64,000 nt of DNA from Trileptium ribeirensis (taxonomy: Eukaryota; Nematoda; Enoplea; Enoplida; Thoracostomopsidae), in assembly GCA_030248225.1 (NCBI GenBank), contig JASANE010012103.1, positions 35,808-99,807 on the forward strand, given 5' to 3'. The notes beneath the pieces were generated by a model, which did not search any database, was not told the DNA's origin, and was given only the letters and a program-made list of their open reading frames with translations. This document shows positions 21,193-31,859 of this stretch, piece after piece (the stretch's first letter is position 1; every line of letters begins with the position of its first letter). The position numbers and the translations under genes were made by a program.

Positions 21193-24100
21193 CTATAAAA
21201 GATTCGATTCCCGTTTCACTAACGCTTCGTTGAGATATTCTTTATCCAATTTCTGGTCTACTTCCGAATTATCAACTGATTCGTTATTCGGTGTGGATTT
21301 CAAAATCGGCGGACGTGACATTGCATCAGCATTAAGGTGCTGTCTACCAGGTTTATACACCACTTCATGGTCGAATTCCTGGATTCTCGTTACGAAACGC
21401 AATAGACGTGGTGTCAACAAATCGATAGAACGAGTTTTCATTAGAATCTGTACTAAGGGAGCGTGATCCGTCACAATCGTGGTAAAGCTACCCAGTAAAT
21501 ATGGCCGAAATTGCACCATAGCCTGTACTACGGCCAAGCATTCTTTTTCTGTCACGCTATACCTTGTTTCAGCATCGTGGAATTTTCGACCACCATAATG
21601 AATCACTCGTTCTTTTGCATCTTCGCCACATTGTGTCAAAATGAACCCAACACCTTCGTTGCTAGCATCGGTGTACAACCTAAATGGTTTCACTGGATTC
21701 GGGTACGCTAAGATAGGCGCTGTAGTCAGTGCAACCTTGAGTTTATCAAAGGCTACCTGGCACTGTTCCGTCCAGCGAGATTCTACTGAATTAAACTTAC
21801 TCGGTCCTTTTGTCAGTCCATGCAACGGAGCAGCGATGAGACTATAACCTTCGATAAATTGACGGTAATAACCAGTCAATCCTAAGAATGAACGTACTTC
21901 CGTAACGTTCTGGGGTCTTTCACACTCCAAGATCTTTTGGACTTTCGCTGGATCGGGTGCGATTCCACTTTCCGACACAACATGACCTAAGAATAATACC
22001 TCTCGTCGTACAAAATCACATTTCTTGCCCTTAATAGGCAAGCCTGCATCACGTAGACGATTGAACACACATTGGATATCCCACAAATGCTCTTCGAACG
22101 TTGGCGAGAACACGATAACGTCGTCAATGTAGCACAGGCAAAATTCTAGTAGATAGCCTGACAAGACGATTTGCATCATCCTTTGAAACGTAGCAGGCGC
22201 ATTGGTCAAACCAAAGGGCATTACCTTAAATTCGAATAGGCCTTCGTGACAAATAAAGGCAGTTTTTTCGACATCTTCAGGTTCCATTTCTACCTGCCAA
22301 TACCCAGATTTTAAATCCAGCGTTGTGAAATATTTTGCACCTTTAAGGGCGTTTAAGGTATCGTCAATTCGTGGCAGGGGAAAACTATCCTTCTTCGTTA
22401 CACCATTCAACATGCGATACTCGATGCAAAATCGCATATCTCCAGCCTTTTTCTTAACAAGAACAACCGGAGATGCCCAAGGACTCATCGATGGTTGAAT
22501 CGCATCATCATCCAGCATAGCCTGGACTTGCTTAGAAATTTCTTCACGATGCACATAAGGTGCACGTCGCATGCGTTGCTGAATAGGCTTGGTATCTCCA
22601 GTATCGATAGGGTGTCGCAAAACATTCGTTCGACTCAAAGGTGTTGTGGAACTTCCGAAAACATCGCTGTTGCGTTCTGACAACCGCGCTAAAATTCGTT
22701 TTTCAGTTTCGGTAGCAACCGCTTCCTTTAGGGACACACCCTCTGGTAATTCCGCTTCTTTAGCTAGCGTTATTTCCGCTGCTAATTCCCTATATAAACG
22801 TTTAGCTTCTTTCGCCCTAATCTGAACCTTATTGGTAACGACTTTAGAATAATCGACATCAGTTATCGCTAGTTTTTCCGTCGACGTAACGGCAACGGTA
22901 TCCACAATTTCTGTAACGTGTGACATCACGTCATCAACTTTTACCCTATACGATCGCTGTTCCAAATTGGTAACAGGTACCCAAGCCATACCCTCTTGTA
23001 CTTTAACTACCGCATTTGGACAAAGTATAGGTCGTTTAAATCGCATATCGGCATCAGACTCTACCATAACACTCTGCCCATAGAAATTGGTCGTATTAAT
23101 GTTACATGGTACCAACTTTGTGCTTTCCGGTGGAATTTCGGTATCCACAGATACCCTGCAAACATGAAAAGCACCCACTGGAACTTCAGTTAGTTTTCCT
23201 GACTTGATTATTTTCCCGGTACCAGCTTCCGCAGCGGTTGTCGTTTCCTTACGTTGAACTAATGACCAAGATCGTACAAGTTTATCATTAACCAGAATTC
23301 GCATTTTCTGATAATCAATTACGGTTTGGAACTTCCGTAACATGTCATCAGCGATGACAATCGCAACTGGCATATCCGGCACAACGTGAATTTGCACATA
23401 CTGCGACTGCTCTCCGAAATGTACCAATGCTTCGAACCATCCCAGAGTCTTACTAGCTGGGGAACCATCGAAAGCAAACACCTGAATCACTTCGGAATTC
23501 AACTTATACCGATTGAAATTTTCCTCATAGACTTCTTGGAGCATAATTGTCATTTGAGCTCCAGTATCCACCAGTCCCCGTAACTTATACGAATCAATTT
23601 GCACATCGACATAAAAACAGGATTTGGTAGGACGAGCTAACATCTCTACCTGTGCTATCGAAACTTGCATATCATTTTGCAGTTCCGAATTTTCTTCGAA
23701 GGTTCGTTCAGGAACCTTTTCTACCAGTACTTGATGACGTGAATTCTTGGGCAACACTACTCGTGATGGTGAATGCGAGATTTCAGACCCATCCACTTTT
23801 CTGTCCGACTTCAGATGAGAAATAATGTCGCGCATTTGTCCAGCCATGCGACGCTCTACATCATTCATTTGACGAGCTAATGCCTCTAAAGCTACAGATT
23901 GCACGGCTCTAGATTCAGGACGGCGTCGGGTGTCGCCGGTTAATTGTTTCTCCACATTTACTGATCGTTGACGACAATCACGAGCAAAATGACCTGGTTT
24001 ACCACATAAGTAACACTTCCACAGTTCCTTAGGCGTTGTGGATTCAGCATTAGTTGACGCACGTTGCACAGGCGGTGATCGAGAAATCGCTTCTCGCACT

Positions 24101-24558
24101 ACACCGCGTTCTTGTTGATGAAGACGTGCATCACGATATGGACATCGCGCGCGAACATGCCCTGTGGCACCACACTCATAACACACAATTGAGGACGCAG
24201 AAGTTCGTTCTACAACGCGGGCGTTTCTCACGTCATTGCTTTGGTTTCCGCTACTCATGCGCATTGGAGCCTGTCGACGTTCGTTCCTTCGTGGTGTCGT
24301 TCCATTATTAGCACTAGCATTTGGACTTGGTCTCCACGACCGTTGAGGAACCGACCTATTTGTGGATCGTGGCGAAGTTCCATCATCCTCGGGTCCCGCT
24401 AATAATTTTTCCGTGCGCTCAATTTGTACAGCTCGGCGTTTCAACTCATAGAAAGACCATTGATCACCATGGATCAGGCGTGAACGTAACCCTCGTCGTA
24501 TACCTCGCAAAAACGTATTGCGCAATAAATTAGCTGCGTGTCTATCACCGAGTTCCAA
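21193..24558 (-). CDS. Gag C-terminus and Pol: zinc knuckles, protease, RT, RNase H
   Basis: A 1121-codon open frame whose nominal start is a TTG; it continues Gag from upstream by a frame change. In order: end of capsid (LLRNTFLRGIRRGLRSRL), two CCHC knuckles (CYECGATGHVRARC near residue 126, CYLCGKPGHFARDC near 182), a retropepsin site LVDTGAQMT near 330, RT with LPRIDDTLNALKGAKYF, TLDLKSGYWQVE, PFGLTNAPATFQ and the catalytic YIDDVIVF near 809, a connection, RNase H with LYTDASNEGVG near 960 and VTDHAPL, and a tether ending DAMSR. The residue set needed for RT catalysis is present. Motif style is Ty3/gypsy. It is followed after about 115 bp by the integrase frame in a -1 relation. Confidence 0.95.
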   Translation of the reverse strand: MELGDRHAANLLRNTFLRGIRRGLRSRLIHGDQWSFYELKRRAVQIERTEKLLAGPEDDGTSPRSTNRSVPQRSWRPSPNASANNGTTPRRNERRQAPMRMSSGNQSNDVRNARVVERTSASSIVCYECGATGHVRARCPYRDARLHQQERGVVREAISRSPPVQRASTNAESTTPKELWKCYLCGKPGHFARDCRQRSVNVEKQLTGDTRRRPESRAVQSVALEALARQMNDVERRMAGQMRDIISHLKSDRKVDGSEISHSPSRVVLPKNSRHQVLVEKVPERTFEENSELQNDMQVSIAQVEMLARPTKSCFYVDVQIDSYKLRGLVDTGAQMTIMLQEVYEENFNRYKLNSEVIQVFAFDGSPASKTLGWFEALVHFGEQSQYVQIHVVPDMPVAIVIADDMLRKFQTVIDYQKMRILVNDKLVRSWSLVQRKETTTAAEAGTGKIIKSGKLTEVPVGAFHVCRVSVDTEIPPESTKLVPCNINTTNFYGQSVMVESDADMRFKRPILCPNAVVKVQEGMAWVPVTNLEQRSYRVKVDDVMSHVTEIVDTVAVTSTEKLAITDVDYSKVVTNKVQIRAKEAKRLYRELAAEITLAKEAELPEGVSLKEAVATETEKRILARLSERNSDVFGSSTTPLSRTNVLRHPIDTGDTKPIQQRMRRAPYVHREEISKQVQAMLDDDAIQPSMSPWASPVVLVKKKAGDMRFCIEYRMLNGVTKKDSFPLPRIDDTLNALKGAKYFTTLDLKSGYWQVEMEPEDVEKTAFICHEGLFEFKVMPFGLTNAPATFQRMMQIVLSGYLLEFCLCYIDDVIVFSPTFEEHLWDIQCVFNRLRDAGLPIKGKKCDFVRREVLFLGHVVSESGIAPDPAKVQKILECERPQNVTEVRSFLGLTGYYRQFIEGYSLIAAPLHGLTKGPSKFNSVESRWTEQCQVAFDKLKVALTTAPILAYPNPVKPFRLYTDASNEGVGFILTQCGEDAKERVIHYGGRKFHDAETRYSVTEKECLAVVQAMVQFRPYLLGSFTTIVTDHAPLVQILMKTRSIDLLTPRLLRFVTRIQEFDHEVVYKPGRQHLNADAMSRPPILKSTPNNESVDNSEVDQKLDKEYLNEALVKRESNLL

Positions 24559-24625
24559 CGGAACAATTCCTTACGCCACTGCAACTCCAACTCATCAGCA
24601 AAATCTGCGACAGAGCTTTTCTGAC

Positions 24626-25720
24626 TCATTTGCTGGAACCGCTGAACTTCGTCTTTCGGCTTTCTCGGCTTTCTGCAAATCGTTCATGCAGCTCGTACAC
24701 TAGGTCTTCGTATGTCTCCGGTGCTTCTGGACCAGTCATTAACAACTCAATAAAACTGCGAGCTGCATCCGTTAGTTTCTTACGTAGTGTACGAAATTTA
24801 TCACTAGACTTTTCCACACCTGCTAACTCAAACTCCGTTTCTAACCTACGGAAATATGTAGCGAAATCCGTTGTACCATCGTACCTTTCGATATTAACTG
24901 GTTCCTTCGGAGGTGGCGGCACGTTAACTACAATAGGTGGCATTGTAGGAACAGCCGCCGTCACAGGCGCTGACACCGGGGCAGACGCCACAGCATGAGT
25001 ACACGAACAATGTGTACACGTGGCAGAAGTAGTACTAGTTTGTACCGTCCTAACACTAGCCGAAACTACAGTCACCGAAGCTGGAACCGTTATGACTGGA
25101 GCTGACACATGTACACTCGTAGATACAACTACCGGTGCCGACGAAATCCTATTAGGGACAAATGCAGCGTCATTCGAGCTTGACACTGCAGATAATGGTA
25201 CCGACACCTGTGGTGGCACAGCTCTACTTATGTCTAATGACGGCACCATAGGCTCGACATCAAACCTTGCGTTTGGTCTAGTTGGTGCTTCTACCACAAT
25301 AGCATCCATATAAACCGAATCGTCTATTCCGACATCAGAAGTCGGGGTCGCTACCGGATCCATACTTATTAGATCTCGTAACTGGTTAAGATTGCCCCGC
25401 ATCTCATCCATTTACACCTGCATATTGTCGTTCTGCCGCCTTATTTGTTCTTCCAAATCATTATTTTGTCGTACCACAAAGTTTTGGAATTTGCGTTCGC
25501 GTTCCATTGTATCTACCATCATCTTATCATACTGACGACTAGAATCAACTAAGCTTACCTCTATTCGACGCAAAGTCGCTTCCAGCGGAGTTGAGGTAGC
25601 ATTACTCCTGGACGTGGTCGGGTCATCAGTAGCAGTAGGCAACGGCGTGCTGGCGCTATCTATCCCTAAAGACCATTGGGACGTATCATCGTGAGGCATA
25701 TTCGCAGTTTTATCATCCAT
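24626..25720 (-). pseudogene. Gag N-terminal and capsid region, TAA and frame changes
   Basis: An ATG at 25720 opens 102 codons ending in TAA (25412-25414), directly followed in frame by ATG and another 261 codons to 24626. The first part is a Gln/Asn-rich helical segment (likely coiled coil, VRQNNDLEEQIRRQ). The second has a Val/Ser/Pro-rich linker, a VNVPPPPKEP hinge, and a capsid start typical of Ty3 Gag (IERYDGTTDFATYFRRLETE, then PETYEDLVYELHERFA). The capsid is completed in another frame around 24640-24560 (FQQMSQKSSVADFADELE) and then in the pol frame from 24558, so at least two shifts lie within 80 bp. One might be programmed; two so close suggest damage or read error. Confidence 0.8.
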
Positions 25721-25888
25721 ATCGAGAAATTAACAAAACACCGTTTACAGCTACGAGATTCACCACTTCGTGCTGTAACGCGCAAAAATTAACACTACGA
25801 AAATGTCACTAGATATCACCACTAACCACCAACCAATCCAATCCGGCGAACGTACCACTTGGACCTTCACAGGATCGGCACTGGCATT

Positions 25889-25906
25889 GCCTCGTCATGG
25901 CCACCA
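25889..25906 (-). other. Primer binding site of the LTR element
   Basis: Immediately inside the CA end of the 5' LTR the minus strand reads TGGTGGCCATGACGAGG. This is complementary to a tRNA 3' end of the form ...GGCC-A-CCA. I cannot name the tRNA with confidence. The TGGT beginning with no spacer is typical of tRNA-primed LTR elements. Confidence 0.7.
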
Positions 25907-27420
25907 TGTCGAAGGTTGATTTCTTTTGTGGCTGTGTAGTTCTGTGCTTACGCGGCGCTCCGACCCCCAGCGCTTACTATAATACACGAAAGAGAAAAAT
26001 GTAGGCCACCAATTACTACCACAGTGACAGTTGGGGTGCGTGAATTCGTGGTCTGGGCGTACCAGGAAAGTGGTGATGAGCGGTGTTTCTTAGAGTTACC
26101 TCTTTCAGGCGACGGATCCTATCAGAGTAGCTGCTCTAATAACAAGTATACTTTGTTACGCTCGTCGGATTTGACACATACAACAGCCGAATGCTGATAT
26201 ACGTTTATTAACCGACTTATCGAAGTGCCGACCTCTCAAGATATCGAAACGATATGCGCGGCGACGCTTATACGCCAACACTCAACACTTTTAACGTGAC
26301 GTATACCAGAAACTAATCGGTTATGATTCTCTAAGAGAGTTTCACTCCGGCCTAGATTCTACGGCACTCCGTGAACGTATATTTACCATACGTCTCTACT
26401 CCACGAGTAATATACGTGAAGGCAGCAACAAATAATCAAATTTAAAATAGTCCAAGTTTATTCGGGATGGATACTACAGTGCTAACGTAAATGCCCAATT
26501 CGCAATCCGCCAACGCTATTTATTACTCGGCATATACACAGACCCTCATGGTTCGTACTGAAGCATTGTAGATACGACGAAACGACCTACGCAGTGCAAC
26601 TCAATTAGCGATAATAGCAACACGAACTGTTCCGAAAACTTAGGCGGTAATGTAGCTTTACCTACGCTAATATATCAGTGTCTCACTGTAACGTCGTCGC
26701 ACTTTGAATAATTCGGTTTAGACTCCGCAAGCGACCAGCCAAGTTGTTCTTTTTAAAACGGCGTACATGAGACTATGCATCGAATTCGGTAATATTAATT
26801 TGAAATATATTACTCACATCGACCCTTCAGCTTAACCCGAAAGGACTCGCTAAACCATAAAAACAGATAAACAGATCCGTAAATAACACATCGTTAACAT
26901 AAACGCATTACACAGCAGTAGATCTGAAGAAAAGCGGGTGGTGACTTGACCGACACCTTGTCAACACCGAAATTTTGAAACGCTACTCGCCATACCCTGT
27001 GAAACGTCATAAGGACTAAATTAAAAGTAGCTAACTAATTCATTCGAGAGACCAGAAAAACAATTTAACCAAGAACTCAACATCGCATCGCGCCTCCGCT
27101 CGCAAAAATAATCAACACCATCTCCGCAAAAACGACACGTAGCAATAATCTTCGAGAACGTCCCCTAACTTAGCTAAGTAATTAATTAAACCCCGAAAAC
27201 TAACAATAATCACACATCATAATAATACATATCGAAATCACCATTAATACGAGTAAAACGTTTATCAATACGAAATACGTCCGCCTGACGAAAACAAATG
27301 ACACTCCATACCATATTAATATAACACGCGCTTGCCGCGAATATAGTAATATATATTATATATTTATTATATAATTTAGGAGAAATTTGAATGGGGAATT
27401 TAACCCTTTCATGCCCGGAA

Positions 27421-27928
27421 ATGCCGATCGGCATCCAGGGTTAAATTGCTCATTATTGTGAAATGTCAATGTTCACCACCCAAACGCCCGTTCATGCCAA
27501 TTGGCAACATTAAGCATAATATATTTACATAGCTAACGAGTGGCAAAACAAAACATGTGGGTTTTACAGTTTTAATTTTGTGTGGTGATTTTCGAGGTTT
27601 GACTTAACTACTTTTTGCTGATATTATGACGTACTGGAAAGCATCAGTCCACTACAAAAAATATATTTGATAGAAAAACGTTGGAGCTTTAATGTGAAAG
27701 TATAAATATTGTTGCATTGCCGATGGAAAGCACACACTGATCCTTTAATTGTTGCATGCCAATTGGCATTTCCGGGATGTCTCGGTAAAACTAGAATGTG
27801 TAACAAATGTAGCCTAATTTGAGGTAAACGATAAAAAAATAATGTACATGTCATATATACACACATTTCCACAAATTCCAGCAAACTACAGCATTGCCAT
27901 GTGCGATATTAGTGTTTGCCAAAAGGCA
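27421..27928. promoter_or_regulatory. TGCCNNNNGGCA palindromes near the piggyBac left end
   Basis: Four copies lie at 27422-27433 (GATC centre), 27495-27506 (AATT), 27757-27768 (AATT) and 27917-27928 (AAAA). A fifth is near the right end at 29404-29415 (GTTT), repeated in the left-LTR fragment at 12831-12842. Three are followed by A/T-rich bases and CCGG or CCAGG. Their terminal clustering suggests subterminal transposase-binding sites; that role is inferred. Confidence 0.55.
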
Positions 27929-28379
27929 TTTCCGGAAATTCATTGATGTTTTGGCCAGTGTGTAGAAGTCTCTGGTTGCTCACATTGCAGTGTTCCCAAG
28001 TACCGCTGCGTTTTAGTGCTCGAAATATTTTAAACCAGCGTAAAACATTAACGTATGCACAGATTTCGATGCATGGTTGTATGTATACATGGTTGTAGTA
28101 TTATTTTCCTTGCAATTTTTCGCTATTTATCGTTACTTCCAAGGTCCAAAGGTATTTGGGATCCCACTTACTGAAGCGCTTCTCCATCATGTTTATAAGC
28201 TGGGTTACTGCTATCCCCATGACCCTCGCAAAAGCAATGGGTGGGAAGTAAACTTAGTGCGGTGATCTAGAGTGTCTCATTCACGTGGCAAGCGTTTCTA
28301 ACGATCCTTTTTGCATTCCGATATTCATACGTGTCTAATGATTTACAATACTTTATCTCAGATATTTTATTTATTCAAA

Positions 28380-29148
28380 ATGCCGTTAGATGCTAGCTTT
28401 GAAATTCGTAGTAATAAAAATAGCAAAAAATTTGCTCGAATAGCATTAGTACCACCGTCGGGCGACGTATCCGATGCAGATAATTGTTCAGAAGGCGAGG
28501 AAGAAGATCTATACAATATCAACAAATTTGGTTTGGATCCAGAGAATGACAGTGATTTAGATCCTGACTAAGTGCTAAATGACGATGGTTTAGAATTTGA
28601 AGACAGTAATTCAGATGCTTCTGGAGATGAAGAAGATACAGATAATCATCAAGCGGAGCTGGTATCGCCTCCAAAAAGTTAAAGGTTCGGCACCAGAATA
28701 TCGTTGGCGAAACAAACTCAGTATTCCTCGAAACACTGGGCACGTCGCTCACGGCGAACTTATTGACATTGAGCCTCTTAGGCAGATTCACCAGTATTTC
28801 GATATGATTTTTTCGTCCGAAATCTTTCAAAATTTAGTGGTTCAAAGTAATAATTACGCAGTTCAGAAGGATGGCGTAGCGTTGAATGCTACAGTTGCTG
28901 AAATGCAGCAATATTTCGGAATTGTGATATATTTTGCTGCTTTGCGTCTACCATATTATAGAATGGCATGGGAAGATGCCACCAGGGTACCGTTTGTTGC
29001 ATGTGTTATGTCGCGCAATAGGTTTGAATTGTACAAACGGTATCTTTCCAGTAAGAATTCTTTCTCATGCTCAGTTAATGCGTCTCATAGCATTCACTAC
29101 AAAAGTAAACTGTATACACTAGATAGTAAAAACTTGCATGTGAAGTAA
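28380..29148 (+). pseudogene. piggyBac transposase, N-terminal remnant
   Basis: The reading starts with ATG at 28380 and an acidic N-terminus (GDVSDADNCSEGEEEDLYN), as in piggyBac transposases. A TAA interrupts it near 28569, the same frame goes on (DDGLEFEDSN, SGDEEDTD), then a shift near 28680 leads to the start of the DDE_Tnp_1_7-like domain: YRWRNKLSIP, IHQYFDMIFSSEIF, LNATVAEMQQYFGIVIYFAA, FVACVMSRNRFELYKRYL. It ends at 29148 before the first of the three catalytic Asp that family members carry, in about 240 codons against the usual 550-600. No catalytic activity is expected. Confidence 0.88.
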
Positions 29149-30433
29149 TATTTGTAATGGGTATTTATAGGTAATGGTAGGGTGTGCAAATAACACTCGT
29201 CGGTTGTATAGTGTAAGTTGCAAATCGTCAAACTGCTTCGACCTCAGTGTGTAACGTACAAGTGGCAAGATATTTATAACATTACTGACTGTAACTTGTG
29301 ATTTAACCCACAAAACCATGGATTTTGCTGATTTCATCGGTCTGTTCTGTTGTATATTTTGGTTGTCAGGCGAAGTGCTTCAGGTCCCAAGACCGCCCGG
29401 ACATGCCGTTTGGCAAGTGCTCCCGATTTTCTAGGGGGGGACAGAATTCAACAAATTTTATTCTTATTGGATATATCATCAGTGTTACACCATTTATATA
29501 TGAATAAACATTTTTTTATTTATTTGAAATATAATTCGGGCATGAAAGGGTTAAAAGGAGAAATGGGGAGGAAAGTTGGGGTGTGGTTTGAGAAAAGTAT
29601 AGAGAGAGGGATGGTGAAATTTCAATATGATGAAGGGGGTAGGTAGGGTAGTTGAAATTGGAAATTCGAGGAGTGGGGGTTAAGTATTTAGGAAATAGGA
29701 GATGTTTGAAAAATGTAAAATTTGGAGAAAGGAAAATGGAAATTTATGAAAAATAGAGAGGTGGGAAAGGGGTGGAGTAGATATATTAATAAGGGTGGTA
29801 AGGGAAAAAGAATATTGAAATTTAGGGGATAGGGATTAAATTTTGAGGGAATGGATGATGTTTGAAAAATGGAGAAAAGGGGAAGAAGAAGGATATTTTT
29901 GGAAAGGGTGAATTTATAGAAAATAGGAAGAAGGGAAAGGATGTGGATGGGGGTAGTAATATAAAAAATATGAAAATTTTAGGGAGATTGGTGGAGGTTT
30001 GGTGGAGGGGAGGGATTTAAATTTTGGTAGAAAAATAGGAAAAAGGAGAAAAATGGATTTTGGGTAGAATTTTGGTTTTTAGAAAGAGAGGGTGGATGAG
30101 TATGGAATATGGGTTGGGAAAAGTGATATTTAAAAGGAATGAATAGGTTATAAGCAGTTTTTAAGTGTTAAATATGAGTTTTGGGAGGTGGAGGGATATG
30201 GGCGAATTTTGGGATTTACATAGATTTAATATATTTTATATATATATAGAAAATTACATAGCTAGTTTATATTTTTATATAATATATAGTAAGATATATG
30301 TTCATTTACGTGAATATACGCTCAAATGCCATACCGAGGGCGACGGGGAATACCAGGGCGGCGTGGGGGCGGCCTTTATGGAAAAGAAAAAGAAAAATTT
30401 GGTGGTGAAAAAGGCACCAGCCCCAACAGTATT

Positions 30434-31850
30434 CACGCCGCCTCGCAAGACACGAGCTGCAATTAAAAGAACGCGCGCCATACTCGCTGTCCCACGGCAT
30501 TCTACTGGCCACTCCTCGTCTCCAACAATCTTCGGTGACTAATACCTTCCCAATTTAAATACTGATAGCCGTCATAAGAAAATCATCTCCAACGCTACCC
30601 ACACCTAACAAGAATAAAATAAGAGTAATTACTGGGTTAAATTCCTGGCCTTACTTTTGGAAAGCAAATGAAGAAAACGTAAACGGCAGCAGGACGACTG
30701 CTTAAAAACCCGTGTGCCGTATTGAAATTAGATTAAGCTTACGTAAATGGTTAGGAGTCTCGAGAAACGGTCCGTCCTGGTAGTATAACATATGAATTAA
30801 TAGGACTCCCTTGAGAGATTCCGCAGTTAAATGGGTTTGTAGAGATTAGGTCTTTTGTGAAGGGACGGAAGGGCCAAATACAGCCATCTTGGAAAACAGT
30901 TTGTTCCTGTAACTGAGTTTACTGGTCATGGGTTAGTCTAGCATTGGGGCTCAGGCTGCCCCCAGACAATTTGTCAGAGGAACTTCCTTGTTTTTATATA
31001 ATACAAGTGGGAAAGGTATGTTTATAGGAAAGAGGTATGTGCGATTGTGTTCGAACATGGGAATTTCGGGGATGCGATTTGATTTTAAGTTTAAATATAT
31101 GCATATTGTAAGCTTAAGTCATGCCTAGCGATTAACTCAACGGTTCTCGGTGAAGTATTTAGCAATCTAATAACACTGCATTGCCACTGGCCCAAGGTGC
31201 AAAAATTTTGAGCAAATTTAAAAATGATTTAAGTTTAGGTAAAACAAAAAGTCGAACCTAAAAGTCTTGGTTAAAATTTAGGTGGATTTTAGATAGCAAT
31301 GATGGCGATATGTCGAAAAGGTGGCAGCAGCAATCACAGCCGACGTGTGTTACATCTCAGAAGGCAGGGGTAAAGGTCACCCAGCGGCCAACAACAGTGT
31401 TGGTTTTAAATGGATATAGATTTTCTGGATACACAATTATTTACAACCAACCCTCTGCCATATAAGACAGTGTATATCGACTTCTGTCGAAAACGCCGAA
31501 AACTAGGGCTTGATCGAAAATATTGTTTATAATAAAGGGCTCCCAGCCTCAACTTAGTTGCCAGTACAATCAGGGAATTTGATTGCGCTATAAGACAGTG
31601 TCCGTATTTTGTATTCATTTTATATCTTTTCCGATCTGAGCGTATTTATATAAATTTATCCTTACTAAACACTGAGGTTCATTCGAAATCTAAGCGGAAA
31701 GCTGTGATATTTTTCGACAGCTACCTAGAAAAAAATGTGTGACTCCATATTGAGTTTATTGTTGTTATTCGGACAGAGCTAATATTACCTTGTAATTACG
31801 ATAATGCCTTTCAATGGAACAAATCTTCGTTTCCTTTTTTTAAATCTTCA
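30434..31850. other. Intergenic, nothing recognised
   Basis: This stretch lies between the LTR element and the first foldback-family arm. The frame ending at 30542 runs out of the LTR and is not a gene. No repeat or RNA gene was recognised. Confidence 0.4.
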
Positions 31851-31859
31851 GACTGTGAT

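Larger units (their letters stand above)
27400..29554 (+). mobile_element. piggyBac element, internally deleted, inserted in the LTR
   Basis: Terminal inverted repeats CCCTTTCATGCCCG (27404 onward) and CGGGCATGAAAGGG (ending 29550) are flanked by TTAA on both sides (27400-27403, 29551-29554), the hallmark target duplication of piggyBac. The element is 2147 bp. It contains a broken N-terminal transposase region and lacks the catalytic part. The left LTR retains the unoccupied site GGGGAATTTAAAAGGAG, so the insertion lies in this copy only and followed integration of the retrotransposon or arose in a close relative. Left-end palindromes of the type TGCCNNNNGGCA are described separately. Confidence 0.95.
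10766..30428 (-). mobile_element. Large Ty3-like LTR retrotransposon with accessory exonuclease block
   Basis: Two direct repeats of about 2.38 kb bound a 12-kb interior read from right to left. Seen in order on the minus strand: 5' LTR (30428-25907), primer site starting TGGTGG, Gag, zinc knuckles, protease, RT, RNase H, DDE integrase with PHD finger, accessory block, polypurine AAGGGGGG, 3' LTR (13875-10766). LTRs begin TG and end CA. Flanks are GTAGT and GTATT, a 4-of-5 match for a target duplication. The RT-RNase H-integrase order is that of Ty3/gypsy rather than Ty1/copia. A hand count over about 1.46 kb of aligned LTR gives some 30-35 differences, so insertion is not very recent. Three in-frame TAA codons and several frame changes indicate decay or assembly error. 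A piggyBac insertion and a local rearrangement lengthen the two LTRs. Confidence 0.92.
25907..30428 (-). repeat. 5' LTR of the Ty3-like element (right copy, with piggyBac)
   Basis: This copy starts TGTCGAAGG and ends CCCCAACA on the plus strand. It is split by the piggyBac element (27404-29550). Removing the insertion and one TTAA leaves about 2.37 kb, in agreement with the left copy. The flank after it is GTATT (30429-30433), against GTAGT on the far left. Confidence 0.92.

Noticed and set aside
21193..24558. Plus-strand frames opposite pol (for example 24054-24311, 24630-24998)
   Set aside because: They are antisense shadows of well-supported retroelement coding sequence.
12752..29507. Identical 60- and 98-codon frames at 12752-13073 and 29325-29646
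   Set aside because: They lie in the duplicated piggyBac end and the LTR, so identity reflects copied DNA, not a conserved protein. A cysteine-rich look in one frame does not match the piggyBac C-terminal domain.
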